Source of the DNA: Venturia oleaginea | Taxonomy: Eukaryota > Ascomycota > Dothideomycetes > Venturiales > Venturiaceae | NCBI GenBank assembly: GCA_013176395.1 | Contig: JABMLP010000008.1 | Location: 62,001-126,000 of the forward strand | DNA: 64,000 bases | Direction of reading: 5' to 3' | In this document: piece by piece, positions 29,587 to 39,873 of the stretch | Numbering within the stretch: position 1 is the stretch's first letter | Layout of the letters: each line of letters begins with the position of its first letter | Notes under the pieces: model-generated | What the model saw: the letters and a program-made list of their open reading frames with translations, nothing else | The model's database searches: none | What the model was told of the DNA's origin: nothing | Made by a program: the position numbers and the translations under genes

Positions 29587-30540
29587 TCACTCCGACTTTC
29601 GTCTGGCCTCCCATCCTATCCGCTTCTGAATCTCCTGTGTCAAGGCCCATCGTGACCACGCTTCCGGCATCCATTTCGCGCTCTCGCCCAGCAAACACTG
29701 CCTCCAAGATGCGGCGCAAACACCCTTGCCACATCCGATCCTGGCAATGATATTGGCTGCAGCTTCATCCGGTGTCAAACTGGCGAATCCAAGTTCCTCA
29801 TGTGGGTTCCCAGCTGTCAATACGCCGCCCAGGACTATGCCCAAAACTTCCAGCGAGGGATGTAGCACCCGCAACTCATACGAAAGCGAAGTGCTGAAAA
29901 CATTGTTGAACGCCTTGGTAGCCGCATATATGCTGATGAATGGGTCGCCATATGCACCAGCGTACGAGCTAATGTTGAGAACAAGTGCCTGTCCGTTTGC
30001 TGTCATTGTTGGCAACAAAACGCGGGTCAAAAGCGTGGGGAATTTGGCGTTGAGATCGATCTGTTTCGTCGCGACTTCCAACGAGAGATCTGTAAGTGGA
30101 GAATAAGTCGGTACTCCAAACAATCCTGCACCTCCAATGTTGTTTACCAGGACTGTGAGACGGCCACCTTCATTCTGGATAGTTTCTACAGTCGCGAGTA
30201 GTCCGGTAACCGTGGGTATAACATCTGCTGCATCTCCTGTAAATCCAACGCATCGGCGGTTCGGATACCGTTGCTCGAGCTGATGGATTCTCCGCGCTAT
30301 CTTCTCTTGATTCCGAGAGTGAAGTATAACATTGAAACCTTTGTCAAGGAGTGCCTGAACAAGCGACAATCCAATGCCTTCCGAAGCCCCTGTTACCAAC
30401 GCCCAGGCTTCGCCATCCGCTCTTAGATATCTGTCGATCTTGCCCCGCTGAAAGAAGTACAGATCAATGAAAATCAATACTCTGCAAGCGATGGCACAGA
30501 GGAAGAAAAGTCCGCAGAGTTGCAGCGCCGTAGAGATCAT
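29587..30540 (-). CDS. Short-chain dehydrogenase/reductase, membrane-anchored
   Basis: 317 residues, single exon. NAD(P)(H)-dependent oxidoreductase of the SDR superfamily, most like the 17-beta-HSD / 3-ketoacyl-CoA reductase group. An N-terminal hydrophobic segment (LCGLFFLCAIACRVLIF) suggests a membrane anchor. Rossmann motif TGASEGIG (about residues 51-58), then NNIGG (structural), the catalytic Ser in NISSYAG and the YAATK pair (Tyr and Lys). The C-terminal third is family-typical in length. It is divergent from the P450 over 1066 bp, so both may share a control region. The substrate cannot be read from sequence; context suggests a tailoring step or lipid metabolism. Confidence 0.88.
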   Translation of the reverse strand: MISTALQLCGLFFLCAIACRVLIFIDLYFFQRGKIDRYLRADGEAWALVTGASEGIGLSLVQALLDKGFNVILHSRNQEKIARRIHQLEQRYPNRRCVGFTGDAADVIPTVTGLLATVETIQNEGGRLTVLVNNIGGAGLFGVPTYSPLTDLSLEVATKQIDLNAKFPTLLTRVLLPTMTANGQALVLNISSYAGAYGDPFISIYAATKAFNNVFSTSLSYELRVLHPSLEVLGIVLGGVLTAGNPHEELGFASLTPDEAAANIIARIGCGKGVCAASWRQCLLGESAKWMPEAWSRWALTQEIQKRIGWEARRKSE

Positions 30541-31606
30541 CGTAGGAGGAAGTTTTATCGAGTCTATCGTAGGTAAGAAGGTCTTACCAATGGTCTGATA
30601 AATGGTCTGATTTTTTGTTATGATTTAGCGTTGCATGAGAGAGGCGAAAAGGGTATTTCCCATACAAAGATCGTCCGTGTCGTAGCTAATGAGCTTCGAA
30701 AGCCGGATTATTGTATTGCCACGCTGAAAACCACCTATGGGATGGTCGCACACTATCGGCCATCCTTCCGCCAGCAATCTTATTCAGGAATGGGAAATCC
30801 GCGACCACCTCCACCTCCATGAAGTGGCGCAAGCTAAATCCCCCATTCCGGCATAACCGAGTCAACTTCAGAATGGGCTTTTGTGCTAGTAGAGTACTCT
30901 TGCGCGATTGAGGAAGTCATAGACAAGAAGATGCGTGCCAGGCAAGAGTACTCTCCTACCAGTCATTGTGTTTTGCCAGGAAAGAGCGCGCAGACTCCTG
31001 TTGCACTTGGCTGCCGATCATAATCCCTGTCTCGACAAATTGCTACCAGTTATTGAGGTTTACTTTTCCACGAGATCCTCCTGTCCATGCTTCCATGGTG
31101 GGAGTCTCATTCTCTTCTATACCAGATCCAGATACCAGATATCCGTCCCATTCCCGAGCGGCCAATCCTGTTTACGATGGATATCCCCCCTATCATGCTG
31201 CAAGCTGAGCACACCTCCTGCTCTCTCAACATAGCAATGCTATTTGTTCTCAGCCAGATTGTGTTACCTTCAGACCTTCATCATGCGACGGTATACGTCC
31301 CTTGATCGTTCCACTCTTCTATACCCACCCACCCAACTCGCTAGGTAGATCTGTGCTAAATTTGAACGTTCAGCGTGACAGGCATACGCGATGAGCAAGC
31401 CGAAAAGGAGTAGCGATTGTTTCCTCGGCTTGAAGGCATCAGCAATTATCAATCATTTACGGTGCTTTCATTCACATCAATGCTCTCTCCCGACCATATA
31501 AGACAATCCGGAACATACTATTCTTCAACAAGAGACTTGGATTTTTTCTTTTTCCACAAAATTCTCCAGGCAATTTGTTCTGGGTGTTTTTCAATCATCA
31601 GCTCTC
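30541..31606. promoter_or_regulatory. Divergent promoter region between SDR and P450
   Basis: 1066 bp with no credible gene. TATAAGA at 31497-31503, about 105 bp upstream of the P450 ATG, is a plausible TATA box. I see no clear transcription-factor palindrome. Confidence 0.4.
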
Positions 31607-33644
31607 ATGGCTTCCAGTCTATCTGTGCATTTTCCTACGTGGTTCCCTTCTTTGGAGCCTAACAACTCTTCGGAGAAGAGAGCAAGTCTCTCCACCCTGC
31701 CAGAAGAACTTTTTGCAACACGACACCGTTACTATGCCTGTCTATTCGTATTCCTAAGTATCCTGGCTGTTGCAAGAATACTCCGACACTCCTTCCTCCG
31801 CGCCAAACCTCTCATCGACGTCCCTGTGCTCAACTTAGAGAACACCAGTCATGAAGCAGCAGCCAAAAAGTGGATGTACAACTATGAAGAACTACTACAC
31901 GCTGGCTACAAAAGAGTTAGTACCTCGGAATTATTGAGTTGATTGCTCCTGCTAATGTTTGCAAACAGTTCAAGCATGAGGTGTATCAACTATGGACGCC
32001 GGATGGATTCGTGATAGTTCTTTCTCCCGATTTCCTTCCCGAAATTCGACAGTTGCCAGATTCAATCTGTGATTTTTATTCAGGTGTGAAAGAGGTGGGT
32101 TTACTACCCACACATGCATCACATTAACTAATCGATTTTTCCAGTCCTTGTTAGGTGAATACAAGTTTCTAGATTTGAGTGGTTCACTTCCTATTGTGGG
32201 ACTCAAGAAGAATATCACATCAAGCCTTGGTAAGATATCATGGGAATAGTTTTTCTACCAGCCACTTTGCTAAGTAAATAGGGGATACGATTCCGAGTTT
32301 CATGGAGGAGCTACTGGTAGCTTTCCCCGTGGCATTTCCGGTTGGCAAAGGTGTGTTTGGAACCTTTGTGATGGCCGCGGAAGAACACTAATACAAGCCT
32401 TCTAGAATGGAGTCCTCTAACCGTCATGCCAGCTTTAGAACGCGTTGTCGTTCCGACGATAGGAAGAATCTTTTCTGGTCATGAGATCTGTCGATTGCCA
32501 TGGTATATTGAGACGCAAATTGCATTCGGAGCTTCTGTCCTTGGCGCTGCTCAAAAATTGAGACGAACACCTCACATTTTAAAGCCTTTGGTGGCGTTAT
32601 TTGTTCCTGAAATTTACCGTGCCCTAAAGTCTCTACGAGACATCAAGAAGCTTCTCGTCCCAGTCATCGAAGCACGATTCGCAAAGCACAAGGCCGGAGG
32701 GGAAAGAACGGAAGACTTGGTCCAATTCGTCATGGAAGGCGCCGAATTCGAGCCAAAGCCAACCTCTATCCCACGTCAGGCTGAACAAGCTCTTATCTTC
32801 TCCTTTGGAGGTGTTTCGGCAACCTCTACTGCCGTGGCTCAAGTATTGTACGACATGGCTGAGTATCCCAGCCACATTCAGCCAATGCGCGATGAGGTAA
32901 ACGCAATCTGGGACGAATGTGATGGTCAGTTTACCAGGGCTCATCTTCAAAGAATGGTCAAATTGGTAGGTCCCCTTGAATCCGAGCCCAGAATCATGGA
33001 TTATACAGTTCCTAACTTCTCCAACAGGATAGTTTCTTCAAAGAATCTCAACGACTCAACCCTGCCAACTCAAGTAAGCCAAACCAGAGTCAATCGTGAA
33101 AATTAATAATGCTAATATTGAGATAGCGACCATCAACCGTGTGATGCGCGCCGACTTCACTCTTTCCAACGGTCTCACTCTTCCCAAAGGATCTCGCTTC
33201 TGCGTCCCAGCCTCTCAAGTCTCCCTCGACCCCGAAGTCTGGGCAGACCCGTACAAATTCGACGGCTTCAGATACGAAGCTCTACGCGACGAGAAGCCAG
33301 AAAATATCTCCCAGATGCAATTTCCAACGCCAACGACCCATTCCCTCCATTTCGGAACAGGTATGTTATCTCACCTACTGCCATGACCTGTGTAGCGACA
33401 AGAGCTAACGAGGAACGATATAGGTCGGCATGTCTGTCCTGGCCGCTTCCTCGCTATTGTCCAGATGAAGTTGCTCATTGCTGTTATTTTGCGACATTAT
33501 GATCTTAAACTCCAGGATGGCGAGACGAAGAGACCCGCGAATGTTAATTTCGGTCCTAGTAATACGCCTAGTCATACTGCGAAACTAGATTTTAGGCTGA
33601 TTCGCGAGTTGCCGTTGCCGCGTATTGTTCCTACCTGCTCGTAG
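31607..33644 (+). CDS. Cytochrome P450 monooxygenase, eight exons
   Basis: CDS join(31607..31915, 31969..32094, 32145..32229, 32282..32350, 32406..32965, 33028..33073, 33127..33360, 33424..33644), 549 residues. Haem-thiolate monooxygenase anchored in the ER by an N-terminal hydrophobic segment (YYACLFVFLSILAVARIL). Helix-I motif FSFGGVSATS (about residue 330), ExxR as KESQR (about 389-392), and haem-binding loop HFGTGRHVCPGRFLA, with the thiolate Cys near 482. Introns are 49-63 nt and all junctions keep phase; note that exon 5 begins right after TCTAG. The overall look is like fungal P450s acting on terpenoids (ent-kaurene-oxidase-like), but no substrate can be stated. Confidence 0.92.
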
Positions 33645-34095
33645 TGAACGGTCTGGTTGGGGGTAATACGTGCATTGCCTTTTCCCCCTTATCTCTTCGA
33701 GACTCTTTGGCAGAGGATATACTATGTTTCGAGTTATACCCATTGTATTATATAGTTCTTGTATAGCGCTGGTCGCAACTTGCGAAAGGGTTATTTTCCG
33801 GGCTAAAATTTAATAATGTATTTGTTTGGGAGAAAGAAGCTTTATATTTCCACAGAGTCCTGAACCAGAAGAGTTTCGCCCTTGTCGCATCGGTCTCGTT
33901 CATCTGGCTTAAACACTCGTTCCTTGGCTAGAGATATTACACGATCGCGCGATTTAACCGAAAAATCGACTCCTCTCTTCTACCATGTCATAGGGGGTTC
34001 AGACAAATGATGAAATATATGCTGGCCCAATTTTTTCTCGGATGGCTACCAGCGTCAAAGATTCATGTCCCAAAACTCTCTTTCAAGACCGCCTG
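33645..34095. other. P450 downstream region
   Basis: About 450 bp, no gene seen. It ends at the solo LTR. Confidence 0.35.
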
Positions 34096-34375
34096 TGTCA
34101 AAGGATAGATCCTTTCTCAACTTATCCTGGATGGATTCTTAGCACTACCTGGTAGTCTTTCACGTGCGCCTAGCAGGGATTGTTTGAGGATTGTTTCACA
34201 TGTATTTCTATTCCTTTCCATACTTCTCTGGACAGCATGTCCTTTTTTCTTATACGGAGGACATATATACTAGTCGTCCTTCCTACACTTACACATTCTT
34301 CTCTGTACTTAGATACTTGAAATATAAGCTGTCTTCCCTCACTTGCGAAACACCTTTAAGGGTTGAACTCTTACA
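34096..34375 (+). repeat. Diverged solo LTR of the left-hand chromovirus family, TSD GCCTG
   Basis: 280 bp, starting TGTCAAAGGATAGATCC and ending GGGTTGAACTCTTACA, flanked by GCCTG at 34091-34095 and 34376-34380. The last 120 bp (from the TATA motif acatatatac) align closely with the LTR at 1015-1346, including the 11-mer GTACTTAGATA. The first 50 bp align with several changes. The 22-bp tandem array is replaced by unrelated sequence. This is an older insertion reduced to one LTR. Confidence 0.9.
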
Positions 34376-34380
34376 GCCTG

Positions 34381-35522
34381 TTCAATTTTTTTTAGCAGTA
34401 TCACTCGGACGATCTTATTCTCTAGTCGTGACACTCACTATTTGGACCCACAGCAGTCATTATAGTACCGTGTTAACGAGGTCAAGAAAAAGGAAAGAAA
34501 GGTTCCAATAATCGACGAGAGCGTCACTTGGAGAGGAAAGGAGGATTGGAGCAGGTCCATCTATAGGAGTTTCGGCTCCATAAGTCATTCTACACCATAC
34601 CAGGTTCTTGTGCTTGTTATTCGATCCTTTCCTTCAATATCAATTCCCAAAATTCTCCGGGCCATTCTCTTGCTTTGTTGTGAGATGGATAAATTCTGGT
34701 TGGAAATTCGATCGGCGGGAATGACCTTTGCATGATCGGGGTGATTCTGGGATCTGAGGGGGATAGGTTCGATGTGACTTGACGTCAAGATTCCAGCTGG
34801 ACACTGGGGACACCTATGATGCTATTTTATTTGTCTGGTGGGCTCGAATACCCATGTCGACATTGCCTGTTGTGATAGATTGCTCTGAATTATAGCGAAC
34901 TTGAAGGAAGTGCTGCAAACTATCAGGAGTACAAGGACGCCGCACTAAATTTGGGAAAGATGTTATTTAATGCAGAGATGTTTTGGTGTTGTCGGTTGCA
35001 TGTTGTTGACCTGCAGAAGATGATCAGATTACGGCATCTCCCGTCGGGCAAAGTTTATCCGGTTCGTTCCGAACCACAACGCCGCGAGCATTTCCTCTCA
35101 CCTTCATCACTCATTACTCATCGGCCAGCCTCAAACTCTTTATTGATTCGACGTACCGTGAGCCATTTGCACCCTCTCTCTGTCTATGTACTCTTCCAAC
35201 TCACTCGCAGCTGACTGCCACCGCTGTAGACCATGTTATTCTACACACTCGCGTTCCGGCAGGTGATAACGCGACATCATCAAGCCACTGCTATCTCTCG
35301 AGATGATTACCTTATTTTAGCCACTGCTATTTGTTAGATCCAAAATTTGACGGGGTTTTATCACCAAAAGTGCCGATTGCGGCTCGTTTTCGCTGTTATC
35401 ATCCCTGTCAGTCAATATATTGCGAACGGAGTAAGCAATGTAGCCCAGGAACGCTGCCTCTGTATGATGTTCTTCGAGAGAATCATCCTTTACAACTCAT
35501 ATCCCTTCTTCGTTTGATCACA
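34381..35522. other. Gap upstream of the LPMO gene
   Basis: 1.1 kb with only short chance frames. It presumably includes the LPMO promoter. No motif I would name. Confidence 0.35.
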
Positions 35523-36697
35523 ATGTTTGTGCTATCTGCCTTGCTCCTCCTGCACAGTGCACTTTTTGCATCTGCCCATGGCGGAGTAGGAAAGCTCGAG
35601 ATTGATAATCGCATGTATGTTCTCGAGCCCCATTAGTGAGCCTGACTAAAGGCGGAAATACAGGTACTGGGCCTACAATCCGTTAGCATCTTCTTACTGA
35701 GTTTGTCTGGATTCATGCTAAGATCCTACAGCGGGCAAGATGCAAAGTTCCCAACCAAGCGCGTCGCGTTCAAGGGGCCAAAGAAAGGTTTTTTGACAGA
35801 TCAAACCAGCCCCGACATGGCCTGCAATAGCAATACAGGTGCACCTGAGCTGATCGCCCCGGCTAGGGCTGGAGCCCATATCAAATTCTGGTGGAACCCA
35901 TGGTTTGCAAGCCATCTGGGCCCGTTGCTCTCGTACATGGCGCCTTACGAGGGCTCGGCTGAGAGTATCGACTTCAACAAACTAAGCTTCTTTAAAATCG
36001 ACGAAAAGGGCCTTGCAGGCGACAACAAAACGTGGGCTGTAAATAAGATGATGGCGAACGGGAATGTCAGCTCCACCACCATCCCACACGACATCAAGCC
36101 AGGAACATATGTCTTGCGTCATGAGCTTATTGCGTTGCATTATTCGACCGAAGATAGCTTATATCATATGAAAGCTGACAAACTTCTTGGGCCACAGGTT
36201 AGTACCATAGAAGTCTGTTCTCGCCTAATGCTGATCATCTACCTCTCTAGCATTATGTCCAATGCTTCAACATTCGTGTCGAAGGGACTGGTACAGCCCA
36301 ACCCCTTGGAGTCGTCTTTCCAGGCGCCTATAAGCCTTTCAGAAATGAGCCAGGCCTCTATTTCGATATCTGGAGAGGCGTATCTCCCTATCCAATTCCT
36401 GGTCCCCATATGCATGAGCCACCCAAGCCTTTGCCTACCTTGGAGGCATTGCCGACAGCGGGATTGCCGAATCCTACCGAAAATCCAAGCAAGGACGCGC
36501 CATATTTGGCCGCGACTGAGAAAGCTGCATATCAGCGCGATGCGTTCACGGCCAGTGTAAACGCAAAAAAGCTAGGCTATGGTGGAAATCCAGCCATGAC
36601 TGAACCTCCTCCCGGATCTGTGCCTCCTGGAGCTGTGGTTCGGGGAGCACAGTGGAAGGCTACTGATACTTCTGGACTTGGGGGTGTTCAAGTATAA
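35523..36697 (+). CDS. AA9 lytic polysaccharide monooxygenase, four exons
   Basis: CDS join(35523..35614, 35664..35681, 35732..36197, 36251..36697), 340 residues. A secreted copper enzyme that oxidatively cleaves cellulose or related glucans (formerly GH61). An 18-residue signal peptide ends ...FASA, leaving His1 (HGGVGK) as the N-terminal copper ligand. A second His candidate lies in YVLRHELIALHYS, and QHYVQCFNIRV carries the axial-site Tyr with the conserved Gln-Tyr-Cys spacing. Start of domain YWAYNP, then SPDMACN and AHIKFWWNPWFASHLGP. There is no CBM1; the C-terminus is a Pro-rich extension. Exon 2 is only 18 nt, and I chose it because it removes an in-frame TGA and keeps phase. The exact N-terminal splice needs RNA support. 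Confidence 0.85.
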
Positions 36698-37384
36698 GTT
36701 CCCGGTCTTGCTGATGCCATGTCGTAATATAAACAGCGTTGTCATCTGGAAGCAATGAAACATAACCCAATCATTGATAATGTTGCCAAACCTTTACACC
36801 CTTTCGGGCATTGAATAATGCTGAAAATTGAGATAGCAAGAGTGTGAGAGGGCTTACAAAGGTAGGAAGAGAAAGGATGACCTCTTGGTGCTGCTCAATA
36901 CGATTGGAGACCCACGAAATACGATAAGTAATCCCGCTTTACTATTGTTTCTGCGTGTGCTTTGAGGCTTCTAATCTTGTGACACCTCCTCATCACCGGC
37001 ATGCCCTTCGAGATCACCACTTGTAATCGAAACCGGCGCCAGTTTATCGAAATCGGAGAATGGAACAATTTTCCCACTGTCGCTCACAGTCCCTCAATGG
37101 AGCGTACACAGATTGCAGCAGGAATTGGAAGTTAGTAGCGCATGTTTTGGCCTACGGAAATGACCAGAATCGAATCGAATGGACCTGAACCAGTTGACGT
37201 TCAGACAGCTACAGCTTTGGAAAACATAATCAATGCGTGATCGCTAAGGACGCGCTCTGTGAGACTAACCTCGTAGGCACGTGATAGGCATCTTGTTTAC
37301 ACAACATTTTTCATTCGAACAACACTTTCCGCAGTTATCAACGTCAACTCCATCGCCACAAGAACAATCCTCCCCGCTGCGAAC
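36698..37384. other. Gap after the LPMO gene
   Basis: About 690 bp, no gene or repeat recognised. Confidence 0.35.
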
Positions 37385-38378
37385 ATGGTGGCACGCTCAC
37401 CAGCGCCCCCTCAGACAGGCACAACAGGATCAAAGTCGAATAAAGCAAACATAAACCTGGAGCGCACTCTCACCAGCCGCCCTTCTTCAGCCTCCCACTC
37501 AAAGTACGCAATATAGTCTACAAATTTGTCCTCAAAGAGACAGACTTTGCTTTGAAAGAGGTTCAAGGCCCCGATCTCCAGGATCAACCAACAAGAGCAG
37601 TATTCGACACCCGTATCTTACGCGTCAACAAGCAAGTCTGTATCGAGGCTCTTTAGATCTTCTACTCTGAGAGTACCTTCAAGTTCAAAGTCATCGGCAA
37701 AAATCCTCCACAATGCAGTGCGTTCGTTCGACATGCCGCTGGACTTGTTATTGAAATCGAATTTACCTCGCAAACTATCCGCAGCAACCAGGTACCCTTC
37801 CATCCTCGCCTCATTCTTGTCTTGGTAGAAAAACAGCAGAAGAAGAGTTTCATCATGGAACTCAAGGTGATGGATGGAGAGACGGATGCAACAACTACAC
37901 AGCACTGCCTTGATTTCGTTCAGGAGAAGTTGGGGACCATGGTGACACTTCGAGTGAACGAATTCGCGTTGAGTCCATCAAGAAATACGAGGTATGTACA
38001 AGAGGGCACCATTGGCGAAGGATTTTGTGATTTCTTATCGGATTTACGGTGGAGGATGCTCCGCAACGGAGGAGCTTTGCCACCACAGACACCGATAATT
38101 CAATCAGGCCCGAGCAACACTGGTCGTGGGGGCTCTAATGCTGGTAACAATATACGTGGAGGCTTCAACGCAGCCAGCGTTGGTCGTGGTGGAGGCAATA
38201 CAGGACGTGGCGGCTCTGGCCCAAACAGTAGTGGACGTGGAGCTTCTAATTCTGGCAGTGTTGGACGCGGAGACTTCAATGCAGGTGGATTGGGTAGAGG
38301 ATCTGGTGTCCCGGTGGCTCTGGCCAGGTGCCACGTGGTGGAGGTCGAGGAAGACGTGGTTTACCTAGAGGATGGTGA
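37385..38378 (+). pseudogene. RGG-tailed hypothetical protein gene with a stop and a frameshift
   Basis: An ATG at 37385 starts a short frame, and from about 37519 a second frame reads FVLKETDFALKEVQGP...TRILRVNKQVCIEAL, a sequence type seen in fungal 2EXR/F-box-like proteins. TAG at 37654-37656 interrupts it, and IFYSESTFKFKVIG continues in the same frame. The tail is a Gly/Arg/Asn repeat region (GRGGSNAGNN, GRGGGNTGRG...) typical of RNA-binding RGG proteins. Near 38310 the RGG pattern moves to another frame (PRGGGRGRRGLPRGW, stop at 38376-38378). One nonsense codon and one frameshift suggest a pseudogene; assembly errors are the alternative. Confidence 0.55.
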
Positions 38379-38767
38379 AAGAGTTTTGGCTTTGCCTAAC
38401 GAATATCCTCCCCGAAGAATTGATTGTCGTCACAGTCAAGTAAGTGGCCTTCTTTCCTGTCAAGACTCCGCGGCTAATGACTTCTCCAAGTAACCATCAG
38501 TCTCTCCCGACTGACATTTGATCGCGACTTGTGCTCGATGCCGTATCTACAAGACTAAGTGAGTAAGTCACCTTCATGTAAATGTCTCACACTAGCTCAC
38601 TTGTATTTGTAATTTACCGTACATCGCTGCGGCTCCGAGCAACAACTGTCTCATGCGATGGCACATAGAAACGAAATCCTTTCAACAGCACGAATCATGC
38701 TCAACCGGAAGGCCCATAGCGTCAGAGAAGATTGATAACAAAAATGTAACAAGATAAACACAAACTG
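38379..38767. other. Gap
   Basis: About 390 bp without a recognised feature. Confidence 0.3.
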
Positions 38768-38959
38768 CTAGCCATACCAGATTGATTGCCCCTTAATGCT
38801 CAGGACATAACAACTTAATGTTTCCCAATGTGCAGGACCCTCTCCATCCTCAATGACAAACTGCCAATCACCAATGCGAATAACCTCCAACCGGAAATAC
38901 TCCCCAAGCTGACCACTTACCCACGAACCCCGCCGCACAATACGACGCCGATGAAGAGA
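38768..38959 (-). CDS. Unassigned coding exon
   Basis: The minus strand reads SLHRRRIVRRGSWVSGQLGE...YFRLEVIRIGDWQFVIEDGEG...SIKGQSIWYG and stops at TAG 38768-38770. An acceptor (AAAAAG) precedes it at about 38960. The composition looks like genuine protein. It could be the last exon of the WW-domain gene upstream or a remnant of another gene. There is no ATG. Confidence 0.35.
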   Translation of the reverse strand, partial: SLHRRRIVRRGSWVSGQLGEYFRLEVIRIGDWQFVIEDGEGPAHWETLSCYVLSIKGQSIWYG

Positions 38960-39239
38960 CTTTTTAATTTAACACCCGGTCTGGAAATATAAGACCGAAA
39001 GCTCCATTGACAACATCAGGAAACCATGGAGATAATTTTCGGCATGGTTTTTTGCTTGAATTGGTAAGAGATTCGGGAATCAGTTGATATCAATAATGAT
39101 GTCAACGTAGTAGATATAGTAGAACTCTCAAACGGCAAGATCATGCGATGGACGGTAATGAAGGAGATGGGGGAGGGGGTAGAAGAGTGCGATTGGAAGA
39201 GGAAAGTACGATTGGAAGTGGAAATGGAAAGAAACATAC

Positions 39240-39873
39240 CCCACCGCGCAGCATCATCAGGGAAATCCTCAACCCGATCTTTATCATACTCCAACCTATT
39301 CTCAACACGATCCTCATCATAATCAACCCTATTCTCAAACCGATCTTTATCGTAATCAACGCGGTTCTCAAAGCGTTCTTTGTCTTCGTCCCATTTGTGC
39401 TCTATTCACCACTTTAGCTTTGATTTCTCCCACCGCTAAATAAAAAGAGCGAAGAACATACCAACTTTCTCCCCTTCATGCATCAACAACGCGCCTCCCG
39501 CCAATCCAGCACCAGCAGCTAGTGCCATACCTCCATACCCCATCCCCTGCTTTTTAGCAGTAGGCGCACCATACCCAGAAGACTGATTGCCATATTGTCC
39601 CTGAGGTGGTCCCTGGTTATACTGCGGCTGCTGCTGTCCATACTGACCACCACCATACTGACTCTGTGGAAATTCATAGCTCCGCTGTCCATTTTCCTGG
39701 TTTATATAGATCCAACGCTGGCTCTGACCGTCCCATTCTGCGCGCCACGGGTGTGGCGGTTGAGGAGGGCCTTGTTGCTGCTGTTGATCGCCGTATCCGC
39801 CTTGTTGTTGGTTTTGGCCTTGACCTTGGTTGTGGTGGGTGAAACTCTCGACGAGTTTGTTAAGGAAGGACAT
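39240..39873 (-). CDS. WW-domain protein with an 11-residue repeat (3' end unresolved)
   Basis: Partial CDS complement(39240..39401, 39462..39873). ATG at 39873 begins MSFLNKLVESFTHHNQGQ. A Gln/Gly-rich region follows, then one WW-type motif (HPWRAEWDGQSQRWIYINQE), a Gly/Tyr/Gln-rich stretch and a short hydrophobic Gly/Ala segment (GGMALAAGAGLAGGALLM). A 60-nt intron (GTATGT...ATAG) leads to exon 2, in which RFENRVDYDKD is repeated about three times as an 11-residue unit, ending VEDFPDDAARW before a GTATGT donor at 39239. I could not identify the last exon with confidence. Function unknown. WW domains bind Pro-rich ligands. Confidence 0.65.
39268..39395 (-). repeat. 33-bp coding tandem repeat
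   Basis: About three and a half units of 33 bp ('ctcaa...gatctttatc.ta.tc.a..' on the plus strand) that encode the 11-residue repeat of the WW-domain protein. Units differ at several positions, so the array is not recent. Confidence 0.7.
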
